Shown: positions 37,201 through 47,247 of the stretch, in pieces
Position numbering within the stretch: position 1 is the first letter of the stretch
Layout of the letters: each line of letters starts with the position of its first letter
DNA from: Sanderia malayensis
Lineage: Eukaryota; Cnidaria; Scyphozoa; Semaeostomeae; Pelagiidae
DNA: 64,000 bases
Direction of reading: 5' to 3'
Assembly: GCA_013076295.1 (NCBI GenBank)
Contig: RQOL01000876.1
Coordinates: forward strand, 3,472,001 to 3,536,000
Program-made: the position numbers and the translations under genes
Notes under the pieces: model-generated
Told to the model about the DNA's origin: nothing
Seen by the model: only the letters and a program-made list of their open reading frames with translations
Databases searched by the model: none

Positions 37201-39155
37201 TTCTTTTAGTTGTGAGACTTACAACGGGCCGCAATTTGTCCTCCGCAAGTACATTATTGGACAAGATGGCAGATGGTATGCTGCGCATCGCCATTTCAAG
37301 GATGGATGGTGTTCTCAGCCGAGCTTCACCATGATCATTAAAGGCGTGTACAAAATCGGTGCACGCAATAATCTTGGCGGCCATAACGGTGAATTCAGTG
37401 CACGCTCCTTCCTACTGGTGCCTCACGACAACCAAGAACTCGTCGAGCTGTACAAGGTAATACTGAATGTCATTATACTCAATGTTTCACCCCCTGTTTC
37501 AACCGCGATATGTATTGGTGAACAAGTTAATGTTGAAAACATCAGGGGTTTGATAATCAGAGCTGTAATAGATGCAGCGAGGCCTTACAGTGTAAGCAAG
37601 AAACTACTTATAAGAGACTTTCATGCTCATGTCTTCAGAAAAACAACAGTTGAAGATTCTTGTAAACAATAGGGCTTAAGCTGTTTCTTAATTGCGATGC
37701 GAGACTTTACTGTATACAAGATATTCTGGCCCTTTGTCAATACAATGATGCTTGGACGCTTGAACGCATCCATGGAGGGACTATGGAATCATTTATGATA
37801 TTCCAGTAGCAGAGGTTTTTTATTAAAGAGGAAGCGTATATTTGAACCATTACGGCATATATTCATGACATCTTCATTAATATGTGCGGCACTAAATAGC
37901 CAATTATACAATATACAGTACAACGTATACGATATTATTTTCATGTCATTATTGTTTTGTTCTGTTCTAGGTTGTAGAGAAACATTGCCCAAAAGCTGGT
38001 CTATCGGATATCCGTAAAGATAGTCAGGGAAGGATAGTGTTGCCATTAAAGACGAATTACACATTATCAAGAGATTTGTACAGACATGCCACGTGCAGGA
38101 ATCGTTTTGGCGTGCACATGTACACATTGAAGCGTTTGAGAATATTTCGCGATCGCAAAACAAGCAATATAAACGATGAGCTTTACTTTGGTGAAAGTCC
38201 AACCCACAGAAGCAGACGACGAAGCTATGTGCCTGCCGCGTATCATTACCCGTTGAAGAGGGCCAGCTCAAAGTGTCAAGTGTGCAAGAAGCTTGGCTCA
38301 GCCAAAGAAGGGGAGACGGTGCGTTTGTCTACAAAGTCCTGGACCCGAGGAATCGCTGATGAATGGACAAGTACTTCATGCCAAGCAACATCAAATACTT
38401 TCATGTCACGTTACTTGAAGTTAAGCGGACCTGATAGCCAAGGGCAAAGAACGTGGAGACTGGTGTATTATTCCTTCCTCGACTCGCTATGTAAAGTTCT
38501 GAGCTATAAGATCGCTGCTGAAGGCACGTATAGCAAGCCAGTCAGATCGGAGAAAATACCCGGTGCCATTAAAGTATCATTCAACCTGACGAACACAGAA
38601 ATAACACCGTATGAGATGCTCTTTGTTGGCTCCCTTCAAGCAGAACCAGAAGGCACATGCGGAGTATCAGCCAAATGGAAAGCGGGCGTCACCCAGAGCG
38701 TCAAATCCACAAACGGGTGTCGATTATTTAAAATAAAAATTCCTTCGATCGAGTATGATATATTGAAGACGATTCGTAATGACAATGGTGAGCTGGTCTT
38801 GTACACAGGACAGAGCTCCACAGCTCCTCAACATATTTTGCATAACACGCCGGAGAAGAGACCCACATCATTCCAATTGCCACTCCGACGATGCCGAGAT
38901 GTAACAAAAGGTATTAAAGCACTGCCGTCTACGCAATCTGCAAGAACACGCAAGATCAAGATACATAAACCGGTATTCACATTGCCAAAGCGGGATGTTG
39001 AGACTGAACCAATCAAGAAAGAACCAACTAAAAGGAACACTGACCCAAATGTCGCAGAATCGAGGGATAAAGTGCCAAGCAGTGCGATGGTGACTCAAAC
39101 CTCGATGGTTGTAGTTGCAAGCGCTGTTTTCGTTTTGTTTCACACCATATTATAA
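34212..39155 (+). CDS. APCDD1: APCDD1-type membrane-anchored Wnt antagonist
   Basis: In vertebrates APCDD1 is a cell-surface glycoprotein that binds Wnt/lipid and LRP5 and dampens beta-catenin signalling. Exons: 34212-34266, 36035-36164, 37210-37456 and 37971-39155; 538 residues (human 514). Residues 1-19 form a signal peptide (MMTNFSKFTFLWIALHII). Domain 1 (~25-250) has W..LRSCE..NGPQFVLRKY and a paired Cys pattern. Domain 2 (~255-475) starts at EWTSTSC and ends in CGVSAKWKAGV, TNGCRLFKIKIPSIEYDIL and PEKRPTSFQLPL, matching human APCDD1 closely. The last ~22 residues are hydrophobic and end without a basic tail, unlike human. The model begins at the second of two overlapping ATG choices because only that frame yields a signal peptide. 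Confidence 0.93.
34267..36034 (+). other. Intron 1 of the APCDD1 gene
   Basis: 1.77-kb intron after the signal-peptide exon, the longest intron in this gene. It contains an AACAAAGG TCF/LEF-like motif at 34597-34604 and a small perfect palindrome near 35614. No exon recognised. Confidence 0.6.
35611..35642. repeat. Short perfect hairpin in APCDD1 intron 1
   Basis: TTAAACATCCT, a 4-base ACAC loop, then AGGATGTTTAA form an 11-bp perfect stem. No known function. Confidence 0.5.
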
Positions 39156-39896
39156 TTCAAAGTAGGAGTAGAAGTCTTGGTTGTACACTAGGATAGCTGT
39201 GCCAAGCGCATCTGAGTTTAGCTAACAATGAATAACAGATTGGAGAAGGTTTAGATTGGAGTTCAGAATCAGATTCATCAAACCAGATAAAGATTCCCCT
39301 GCAACCGACCTTCCTTGCCGAAATAATAACAGCTTGAGTAATATTAACAGAATTTTGTAATTAGAGGTGTGTTAACTTTAAATTAATTGTTTGTTCCAGA
39401 CGGACAGGCAGCAATAACTGTGCAGCAGCAATAAAAATGTTTGTTCATTATATTTATTAGTTTTATGTTTTTTATTAAATCTATTTAGTATGTGTTAGGT
39501 TTGATTATATAGTTAGATTATTTTTATATGCTAAGCTTGAATGAAAGTCATGCTAAATATTAACTGTGAATGTATTTTTTTTGAAAAGCGGACATGGAGA
39601 ACCCGTCCTGCTCCTTCGTTTCGTAGTTACTTCCAACTCACTCATTTTCAGTATCGTTTTTTATTTTAATTTTAATTTTGAATATGTTTTTTACATTCTA
39701 GAGGAGCGACAAGACCAAGGAGAGTAGAAAACATGCAAAGAAAGGAAACATGTGTCTACAGATAACAGTTGAATTTACGTCAGGTTTTGGACTTGAGCAA
39801 GATTCGATGATCCAATATTTCTGGTGAGTTTGCATTTAAATTCTAATTATTTATTTAGTTTTAATAAAATCAAACCTTCCATGGACTAGTTCTTCA

Positions 39897-39992
39897 CTAC
39901 GACGGGTTTGAACCCAAGCCTCTGTTTGTTGACAATCTTTGATTATCAACGCTTTATCCACTCCTCTATCAAGCCCACCACCACCCCACGCA
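39897..39992 (-). repeat. tRNA-like (SINE-head-like) block, left arm
   Basis: The minus strand reads a tRNA-Ser/Leu-like A box region (GATAGAGGAGTGGATAAAGC) followed about 45 nt later by a B box GGTTCAAACCC. The stems are imperfect and the block recurs in the mirrored arm, so this is a tRNA-derived repeat and not a functional gene. Confidence 0.45.
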
Positions 39993-41666
39993 CTAGCCAT
40001 ATTTTATCAAATGCACATCACAACCTATCTGCATTTATTGCATAGTTTTTCAAACATTCTACTTTCATATTTTACTCTTGAATATTAATTATATGTTTTT
40101 GTTCAGGTTGGTATCGTTCATAACTCTGGAATAAAGGCAACCAAGCAGCACCTTTGATGTGTTTCAGTCTCTAATCGCTCATCTTGAAGAAGATTTGAAT
40201 TTCAAGAAGATCACATTGCCTTGTGGTTGAGAAGATCCAGCCCATCTTTATCATACCTGATGCATAATCATCATGTCGTCAAAGGGTAACTTCATAACAT
40301 ATTTATGATTTAATCTATTATATCAAATGTTATTTTATTTGACTAAATTTGGAAACGGGCCACTCAATATTGATGCTGATTTGTTCAAATATTTCAAGAC
40401 ATTATCATTGAAGAACAACCAGGAATAGTTCTGATGTTTTATTTCTTTCATTTTAATTTTCTTCATAATTAATTATTGTCATTACTCATCTGTGTGTTGC
40501 TTAATTACTCTTAGTTTTTCAGGCTGCCCAAGAAGAAGTAGAAGGAAGGTGGTACGGATAGGCTATGGTAGGGTATATCTACCATAGCCTGGTAAGTAAT
40601 AGGGTTAGGAAGGGGGATGTGGGTAGGGTTTAGGTAGGGGTAGGAGGGGTTTAGGGGTTTAGGTAGGGATAGGGGTATAGGTCAGGGTGGAAAAAGTGTT
40701 CACCCTAACCTATACCCCAAGGGTAGCTACTCCCAAAGTGGCTAGCCCTTGGGAGTGGTGTCTAAATTGGGGGGGGGCAGTATTAAATATTTTATAATTC
40801 CCTTGGGGATAAACAATTCCCTTGGGAATAAATAATAATTCCCTTGGGAATAAGTATCCACTAGGATTATCTCCCTTCCTATCCCCTACCCAACCCTACC
40901 ATCCCTTCCTATCCCTACTTATACCCCTATCCCTACTTATACCCCTATCCCCCTCCTACCCCTATCCCCCTCCTACCCCTACCTAAACCCTACCCATATC
41001 CCCCTTCCTAACCCTATTACTTACCAGGCTATGGTAGATATACCCTACCATAGCCTATCCGTACCACCTTCCTTCTACTTCTTCTTGTGCAGCCTGAAAA
41101 ACTAAGAGTAATTAAGCAACACACAGATGAGTAATGACAATAATTAATTATGAAGAAAATTAAAATGAAAGAAATAAAATATCAGAACTATTCCTGGTTG
41201 TTCTTCAATGATAATGTCTTGAAATATTTGAACAAATCAGCATCAATATTGAGTGGCCCGTTTCCAAATTTAGTCGAATAAAATAACATTTGATATAATA
41301 GATTAAATCATAAATATGTTATGAAGTTACCCTTTGACGACATGATGATTATGCATCAGGTATGATAAAGATGGGCTGGATCTTCTCAACCACAAGGCAA
41401 TGTGATCTTCTTGAAATGTCAATCTTCTTCAAGATGAGCAATTAGAGACTGAAACACATCAAAGGTGTTGCTTGGTTGCCTTTATTCCAGAGTTATGAAC
41501 GATGCCAACCTGAACAAAAACATAGAATCAATATTCACAAGTAAAATATGAAAGTAGAATGTTTGAAAAACTATGCAATGAATGAAAAATAAATGCAAAT
41601 GCAATTAAAAAAATTTAAATGCAGATGGGTTGTGATGTGCATTTCATAAAATCTGGCTAGTTCGTG

Positions 41667-41757
41667 GGGTGGTGGTGGGCTTGATAGACGAGTGGATAAA
41701 GCGTTCAGAATCAAAGATTGTCATCAAACAGAGGCTTCGGTTCAAGCCCATCGTAGT
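41667..41757 (+). repeat. tRNA-like (SINE-head-like) block, right arm
   Basis: Mirror copy of the left-arm block: A-box-like GATAGACGAGTGGATAAAGC and B box GGTTCAAGCCC at 41739-41749, read outward. The pol III promoter boxes are better conserved than the stems. Confidence 0.45.
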
Positions 41758-42337
41758 GAAAAACTAATCTATGGAAGGTTTGAATTTATTGAAACTATAT
41801 AATTTGAATTTAAATTCAAACTTACCAGAGTTAATTTCAATCCTTGAATGATATAATCCATTTGCCAAACTTAGAATATGAAAGAACGATGGAGCTAGAT
41901 GGAGATAAAAAGACAAATTATAATAATTGAATATATCAGAGTAGTTTTTCTTCCCAGATCCATTTCATATGTACATAAAGTATAAAATTTAGCTCAACAA
42001 ATAATAGTGCAAGATGTTGGTGGTTCTTACAGACAAGTGAATTATAGGAAAAATTACCTCTTAAAGTATTCAACATTGTTTCAGTCATTTTGTACTACAA
42101 GTAATTCTTTGAAAAAAGTGGGTTTGTTTGCTTTAGAAATACAGCAATAACAACTTGAATTATTACAGTATATATATTCAGTGTTGTTCTGTACTGTCTA
42201 CTTACGTAAAGAGATGTTTGCCCATTTATCCAGATTACTTTGTATAGGTTTGACAAAAATTAACGAACAAGATACAAAACTATGCAAAACAGCAAGATAC
42301 TTCTCTGTGATGTATGAATGATAACAGGGGCTATGAT

Positions 42338-44777
42338 CTACGATGTTCCCATCAGACTATTTTTTGGTGGTACAATGCTGTCGAGGTTTGATACATCAAA
42401 TAAGTCACATATTCCTTCATTTTCATCCAAATTGAAGTAGTAATCTTGCTCCCCAGGAGGTGGGGAGAGTCGAAGCAATGGTGCAAACACTATAAAAGAA
42501 CACAAACATATCAGCATTGAGATGAAATAAGCATATTGCATGTGTTAGCATAAATTTTTAATATTCAAATTAAAAAAATACTTACTTTCAGAGCTATAGA
42601 GGTCATCAAATACTTCTTCAATGTCTTCTGCAATGAACGATTAATATTAGATTAGAATCATATGTAATACCTCAAATTAACAATTAGATACACAAGGGTG
42701 TCAGGACAAGGTCAGTAAAGGCTAAGCAATTTGTTACAATAAGATGAAAGAATTTATGTGATAAAAAATTACTATAGAACAAAACTCACCTGAAATAGTT
42801 CGCATTTCTTGATCTGTAGCATTGTTAACTTTGACTAAAAAATATCAAATGTAAAGTACCTCAGTTTTATGTAAACAAAACTATGTTACAATCATGATGT
42901 ATGGTGATTGTGGGGTTGAGTTTAACAAAACATGTGTATCATATAAGCAACGGACATTACCATCAGCTGCAGAAATCATGGGTGCATCCTTGTTCGGTGT
43001 CTTTAGTTTTACATCTGGATCTGATGATGTTATTGTGTCACTGCGTTGATCTGAGTCAATATTATTTGTTGAGTTGCTTGAAGGTGGTACAGACACAACT
43101 ACTGGATCTTCTGTTGGTGACTCGCGGTTCACAAGCAAGACACAGATTGATCCATTTGTGCTTTTCAAATGAATCTGGTACTTTTGAGTTTGTTCGCCAA
43201 TCTAAAACAGAAAACTTGCCAGTATAAATCATTGACACATTCAATATTTGGATATGCACCTTTATCAACAAGCCTGGCATTATTGTTTAACTAACTAGAG
43301 ACACCACAAATGTGACTTACTGGTTCTGGTATTGGCACCTCCAATTGTGTACCAGAAGGTGCTTGAACAGCTAACAATGTTTCACCACTGAAACACTTAC
43401 AGATGTCTTCGTGTGTCACATATGCATGCTGCTCATTATTTGGATCTTCAGATATATTTTTTAAGCTCTGTTGCACCCACATTTTCTGTTCATCTAATCT
43501 TCTCTCTAAGTCATCTAAGTGTTCAATTTCTTTCTTCAAATGTCCTAATTTGTCTGATATTTCCTTGGTGTTACAGCCAGGACCTGCTCCCCTAAAAGAA
43601 AATAAATAATTGATTGTGAATTATAATAATGAGGGTCTTGAATCTGTTATTTGGGCTACAAGAATACTTGGGTCTCCAACTCAGGCTTCAAGAATACTCA
43701 GGTCTCCAGCTTGGGCTACAAGAATACTCAGGTCTCCAACTCTGGCTACAAGAATACTCAGGTCTCCAACTCAGGCTTCAAGAATACTCAGGTCTCCAAC
43801 TTGGGCTACAAGAACACTTAGGTCTCCAACTCAAGCTACAAGAATGCTTATATCACTTTCTAATGTTAGAAGACCTAAGTTTTCCAAAAACCACAGAAAG
43901 GTTCACATCTACAGAGAAGTGAAGTTTTTCTTCCAATAAAGTACAAACTTCATTTTACAGCCCAGGCAATTAAGAAACTTAAATTATACATACTTCCACT
44001 GGATGCTATTTTTCGATTTCTTCTCAATTAATCCAATTCCCTCCAGAACATTTGTGATATCATAAATCCTTCTTTTCTGCCTGACAGCCAATTGATCTGC
44101 AGCCTGTTAGAAATAAAGCATTCCTTCATTACTTGTCTTCTCCTCGACTATTGATTCACCACGCCTGTCTGACTTGGGTACTTCGCTCAGATTTACCAAG
44201 CCAGGCACAAAAAACAAGGTCGAGCTTACTGCTTCAAAACTTACTAAACATATTTACAAAACTTTAAACAGAGCGGGGTAAATTGCTTTCACTTTATGAA
44301 GCGTGGGAGATGCCACGCCATTTGTTGTAGGGTAGGGCATGGCATGGCAGCCAATCAGCTGAGAAAACAAAAAAACGCGTGCATCGAAATTTGCCGAACA
44401 GGAAAATTTTTCAAGACAAATATCTTAGCAATCGGCCTAAAATCTCGCCGAAATAATAAAAAAATTGCACAGTTATAGTCACGAAAGGTCTCTGAGACTT
44501 CAAGCTACCATGAAAAAGGCTTTCCTAGCTCCAAAATTGGGTTCACAAAAGAATGACGGCCCCATTTGATGCTATAGTCCTCGCCATTATTGAAAAAGCC
44601 TTGTACAAAAAAACGGTAAATTAATTAAATCAAAGTCGTGCATACCATTTTCAAATCGAGCACGCCATCCTTTGCCTCTTGCAATAAAGTAACAAACTTT
44701 GCAGTCAAAAGGCCAAGTGACTTCTCGTGTCGGCTTGGAGTTCCTGGCGAGTTGTTGAAGTCAGTTACGGTGGCCAT
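42338..44777 (-). CDS. E2F4/5-type transcription factor
   Basis: DP-dependent, pocket-protein-regulated cell-cycle transcription factor (E2F4/5 class). Exons: 44777-44646, 44103-43994, 43591-43321, 43201-42961, 42834-42790, 42627-42586 and 42489-42338; about 330 residues (human E2F5 345, E2F4 413). The N-terminus [15 protein letters not shown] begins the winged-helix DNA-binding domain, which continues with [20 protein letters not shown]. Then come a leucine-zipper dimerisation segment, the marked box ([39 protein letters not shown]), an Asn/Ser-rich linker and the C-terminal pocket-binding domain ([28 protein letters not shown]). All domains are intact. The lack of an extended N-terminal cyclin-A-binding region places it with the E2F4/5 group. 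Its promoter carries E2F motifs. Confidence 0.96.
43653..43855. repeat. 30-bp minisatellite in E2F intron 2
   Basis: About seven tandem copies of a 30-bp unit containing CAAGAATACTCAGGTCTCC. It produces spurious repetitive ORFs on the plus strand ([10 protein letters not shown] repeats) but lies wholly in the intron between exons 43591-43321 and 44103-43994. Confidence 0.9.
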
Positions 44778-44949
44778 TTTTCCCGCAAATGAGCCTTCGA
44801 GCAGATTTTCACTTCATGTAAAAATTCTTTCCATTCCTTCCATCGGATTGGTCAAAGTTTGTTTGAATCTCCAATGGCATTCAATCATATTACCCAGAGT
44901 GCGTTGCGATCCTCATTGGCGGGAACCGAGGTAGAAGTTGGCGGGAAAC
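44777..44949. promoter_or_regulatory. E2F sites in the E2F4/5 promoter
   Basis: TTTTTCCCGCAAA at 44777-44789 abuts the start codon. TTGGCGGGAA at 44916-44925 and TTGGCGGGAAAC at 44938-44949 lie about 140-170 bp upstream. All three match the E2F consensus TTTSSCGC or its complement, suggesting autoregulation. Confidence 0.6.
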
Positions 44950-44979
44950 GAGGCCGTTTTTGTGAATGAATCGTTGTCT

Positions 44980-45660
44980 CAGCCATTGAACATATCTTCA
45001 TAAACACCAAGGAACGTTACAATAACGCAAAACATATTACAAAACTTGCGTAAATGTAGCAATCACACAATTAATCAATTAGTAGTGGTTTAATTAAAGC
45101 ATAGATAGTTTTAATGCTTTGCCAGCAAAGCAAGACATACTTCCAGAAGTCAGAAAACTATATATATACCTAATTTATAACCACTATAATTTAATAAATT
45201 GATAATTTCCAAAGCTGGATTTGGCAAACTCAATAATCATGGAAAGCTTTGGAAACTCAGCGCATTTTGCAATGATAGTAGACTACAGTCATCAGCCTCA
45301 GAACACTAAATTTTACTTTACCACCTTCCCCAGGATGCCTGTCGAAGGAGGGGGCACGTTTCCTCGATTTTTCGAGTGGGGAAAGTCTAAAAGCTCTATC
45401 AAAACAACAAATCATCAAAGGGAGGAAGTATGACGTTCTCTTGGTCATAAGATCGATCTGATGTGGGGTATTTTGGGGGTATATAGGGGCTTAGTAACTG
45501 TTGCCTATAATTGCGTTTAAAATACAGCGGATATTTCAACAAGGGTGCTTGTTAATTGGACACCATCACAAACAAGAAGAAATTACTCTAAACTCTACTA
45601 TAAATTATTTACTACAAAATTGATTTCAATAACATTAATCACAATTAATTCAATAGCTAC
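44980..45660. other. Intergenic, nothing recognised
   Basis: AT-rich spacer between the E2F promoter and the stop codon of the upstream acidic protein gene. No exon or repeat recognised. Confidence 0.5.
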
Positions 45661-45669
45661 TTGGCCTAT

Positions 45670-46554
45670 TCATACGTAATCATCATATTTGTCAACGTAA
45701 ATATCATTTGACAAACAGCTGGGATTTTGATCAGAGATTAACGAAGCATCAAATAAGTTGCAATCGCTACTTACTGGCGTGTCATTGGTTGAAGCATTAT
45801 AATTTCTGTTATTTGAATCATTATTACTATCATGGTGCGGTTCAAATGCATCAATATAATTGTAGCCATTCATTAATTCGTTCTGATTATTACATTGACT
45901 GTGATTAAGCTTGACAGGTGCTTCGCCTTGTAAATCACCATCAATAGGAAATATATCAAGCTTACCTTGTTCTGACATAGCATCAACCATTGCGTCACTT
46001 TCTTCCCTATGATCCTCGAGCAACAGGCTATCTTCTAAAATAATTGTATCACCTGCAAATTCATCATCTGGTGCGCCCTTGTTGTCGTCCACTCCATTTA
46101 AGCTTTTCTCTACGTCAGTCTCGCTTTCCTCTACTTCAGAATTGCTTTTTTCTACTTCGGTCTTGTCTTCTTCTACTTCGGTCTTGTCTTCTTCTACTTC
46201 GGTCTTTCTTTCCTCTACCTCGCCCAAGCTGACATCGATCACATTCATCAAGTTGTCTTCTACCACAGCCCTGCTATCCTCTACACCAGCCCCTTTGCCC
46301 TCTACTTTCCCCTTCTGCCCTGTATATTCCAGAAGCTCTCTTGAGTTCTCTTCGCCATCAATACCCAAAGGATGTTCGGTTTGCTTCCAACTGGTTGCTG
46401 ATGCATAACATGGAGCAAAGTCTTCTGAGGTATCGGAGCTGGTTGTATCATCAAGAGTGATAATCTGCTCATCTGCTTGGAAAACATTATCGTCACTGTG
46501 ATCTTCAGATTTAACACGATGCAGTGATGAACTATCGAAATGCTGAATTGAAAG
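45670..46554 (-). CDS. Last exon of an unrecognised acidic, repeat-containing protein
   Basis: A strong acceptor (TTTTTGCTTTGTAG) opens an uninterrupted phase-0 frame of 294 codons to a stop at 45670. Strongly acidic: a segment near residues 105-140 contains five consecutive ~7-residue variants of TEVEEDK, then Asp/Glu-rich and Asn/Ser-rich stretches (HHDSNNDSNNRNYN). There is no in-frame ATG near the acceptor, so upstream exons must exist; I could not model them in 46560-47220, although GT/AG signals are present there (for example a TTCACCGGTAAG donor near 47085). The composition resembles a low-complexity activation or scaffold region. No family recognised. Confidence 0.55.
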   Translation of the reverse strand, partial: LSIQHFDSSSLHRVKSEDHSDDNVFQADEQIITLDDTTSSDTSEDFAPCYASATSWKQTEHPLGIDGEENSRELLEYTGQKGKVEGKGAGVEDSRAVVEDNLMNVIDVSLGEVEERKTEVEEDKTEVEEDKTEVEKSNSEVEESETDVEKSLNGVDDNKGAPDDEFAGDTIILEDSLLLEDHREESDAMVDAMSEQGKLDIFPIDGDLQGEAPVKLNHSQCNNQNELMNGYNYIDAFEPHHDSNNDSNNRNYNASTNDTPVSSDCNLFDASLISDQNPSCLSNDIYVDKYDDYV

Positions 46555-46559
46555 CTACA

Positions 46560-47240
46560 AAGCAAAAATACCATGGTAATTGACATTCAATTTATGCTTT
46601 TTGATAAGTGTCATTAAAAGAGAATGTTATCAAAAATTTGAATTGCTGCCATTTTCTCCCCAGAATTATCTTGCGCCCAAAAGTTATTCCGGCTTCGAAG
46701 CTGGTAAATTGACAAAGCAAAAATTCATTTTTAGGACTACATAAATTATGTTGGGTAAATTTTTCCTTCACCTACGCCAGTGAACCATTTGTTTTTACTC
46801 GTGTAAACAGCAAAAAACTCATCCAATAGGCCTAACAATATACACATAAATCTAAACTATATAATACTAGCCATTTTCAAAACTTTAAATCTCAAAAGTA
46901 CTAACAAAAGAGTCCAAAAAGAATATAATATGTGATTGTTTTAATAAGGCCTAGGCGCTGCAGACACGCCGAAGCAAATTTGAGAGTATCTTCGAGTGAA
47001 AAAAGAAATAAAGCTATCACCTGTTCATATTTCTCTCCTCTCATCGTAGAACAATTTTTTAAAATACTTGTTAGTATCTTACCGGTGAAGCATAGTACAT
47101 AAAAAACTCGCAGGGTCAAAATTTCTCTCAGATAATCTGCAAAATTTCCTTGTTTTCCTTCTCTTTTTTGAGTATGGAGTTCTCTTGAAACTCCCGGGGA
47201 ACCTGATTTATGCAAGTTTCTATTGTTAGTCGATTAGCCA
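46560..47240 (-). other. Likely 5' part or promoter of the acidic protein gene
   Basis: Should hold the missing 5' exon(s) of the acidic protein gene. A 104-codon minus-strand open frame at 46901-47215 overlaps plausible splice sites, but I could not choose a frame. Confidence 0.3.
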
Positions 47241-47247
47241 ATCACAA

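Larger units (their letters stand above)
39820..41835. repeat. 2-kb inverted repeat (fold-back element) with ~0.85-kb arms
   Basis: The left arm (about 39820-40650) and right arm (about 40970-41835) are reverse complements with only scattered mismatches and one small A/T-rich insertion in the right arm. Each arm holds the same ordered signals read toward the centre: a tRNA-like block on the opposite strand, an acceptor-type TTTTTGTTCAG, a donor-type AAAGGGTAAC and an acceptor-type TTTTTCAG. The centre (40600-41000) is G-rich or C-rich simple sequence made of variants of GGGTTTAGGTAGGG and CCCTATCC. No transposase is encoded. It lies between the 3' ends of the convergent APCDD1 and E2F genes. 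It could be a fold-back or non-autonomous DNA transposon, or a palindromic duplication. Confidence 0.85.

Noticed and set aside
38868..39143. Cys-rich minus-strand ORF
   Set aside because: Antisense shadow of APCDD1 exon 4.
39897..41757. Functional tRNA genes in the palindrome arms
   Set aside because: A and B boxes are present but the acceptor and anticodon stems do not pair well, and the blocks are repeat copies.
43610..43939. Two overlapping plus-strand ORFs with repetitive translation
   Set aside because: They are produced by the 30-bp minisatellite in an E2F intron.
46044..46408. Ser/Leu/Thr-rich plus-strand ORFs
   Set aside because: Antisense shadows of the acidic repeat exon on the minus strand.
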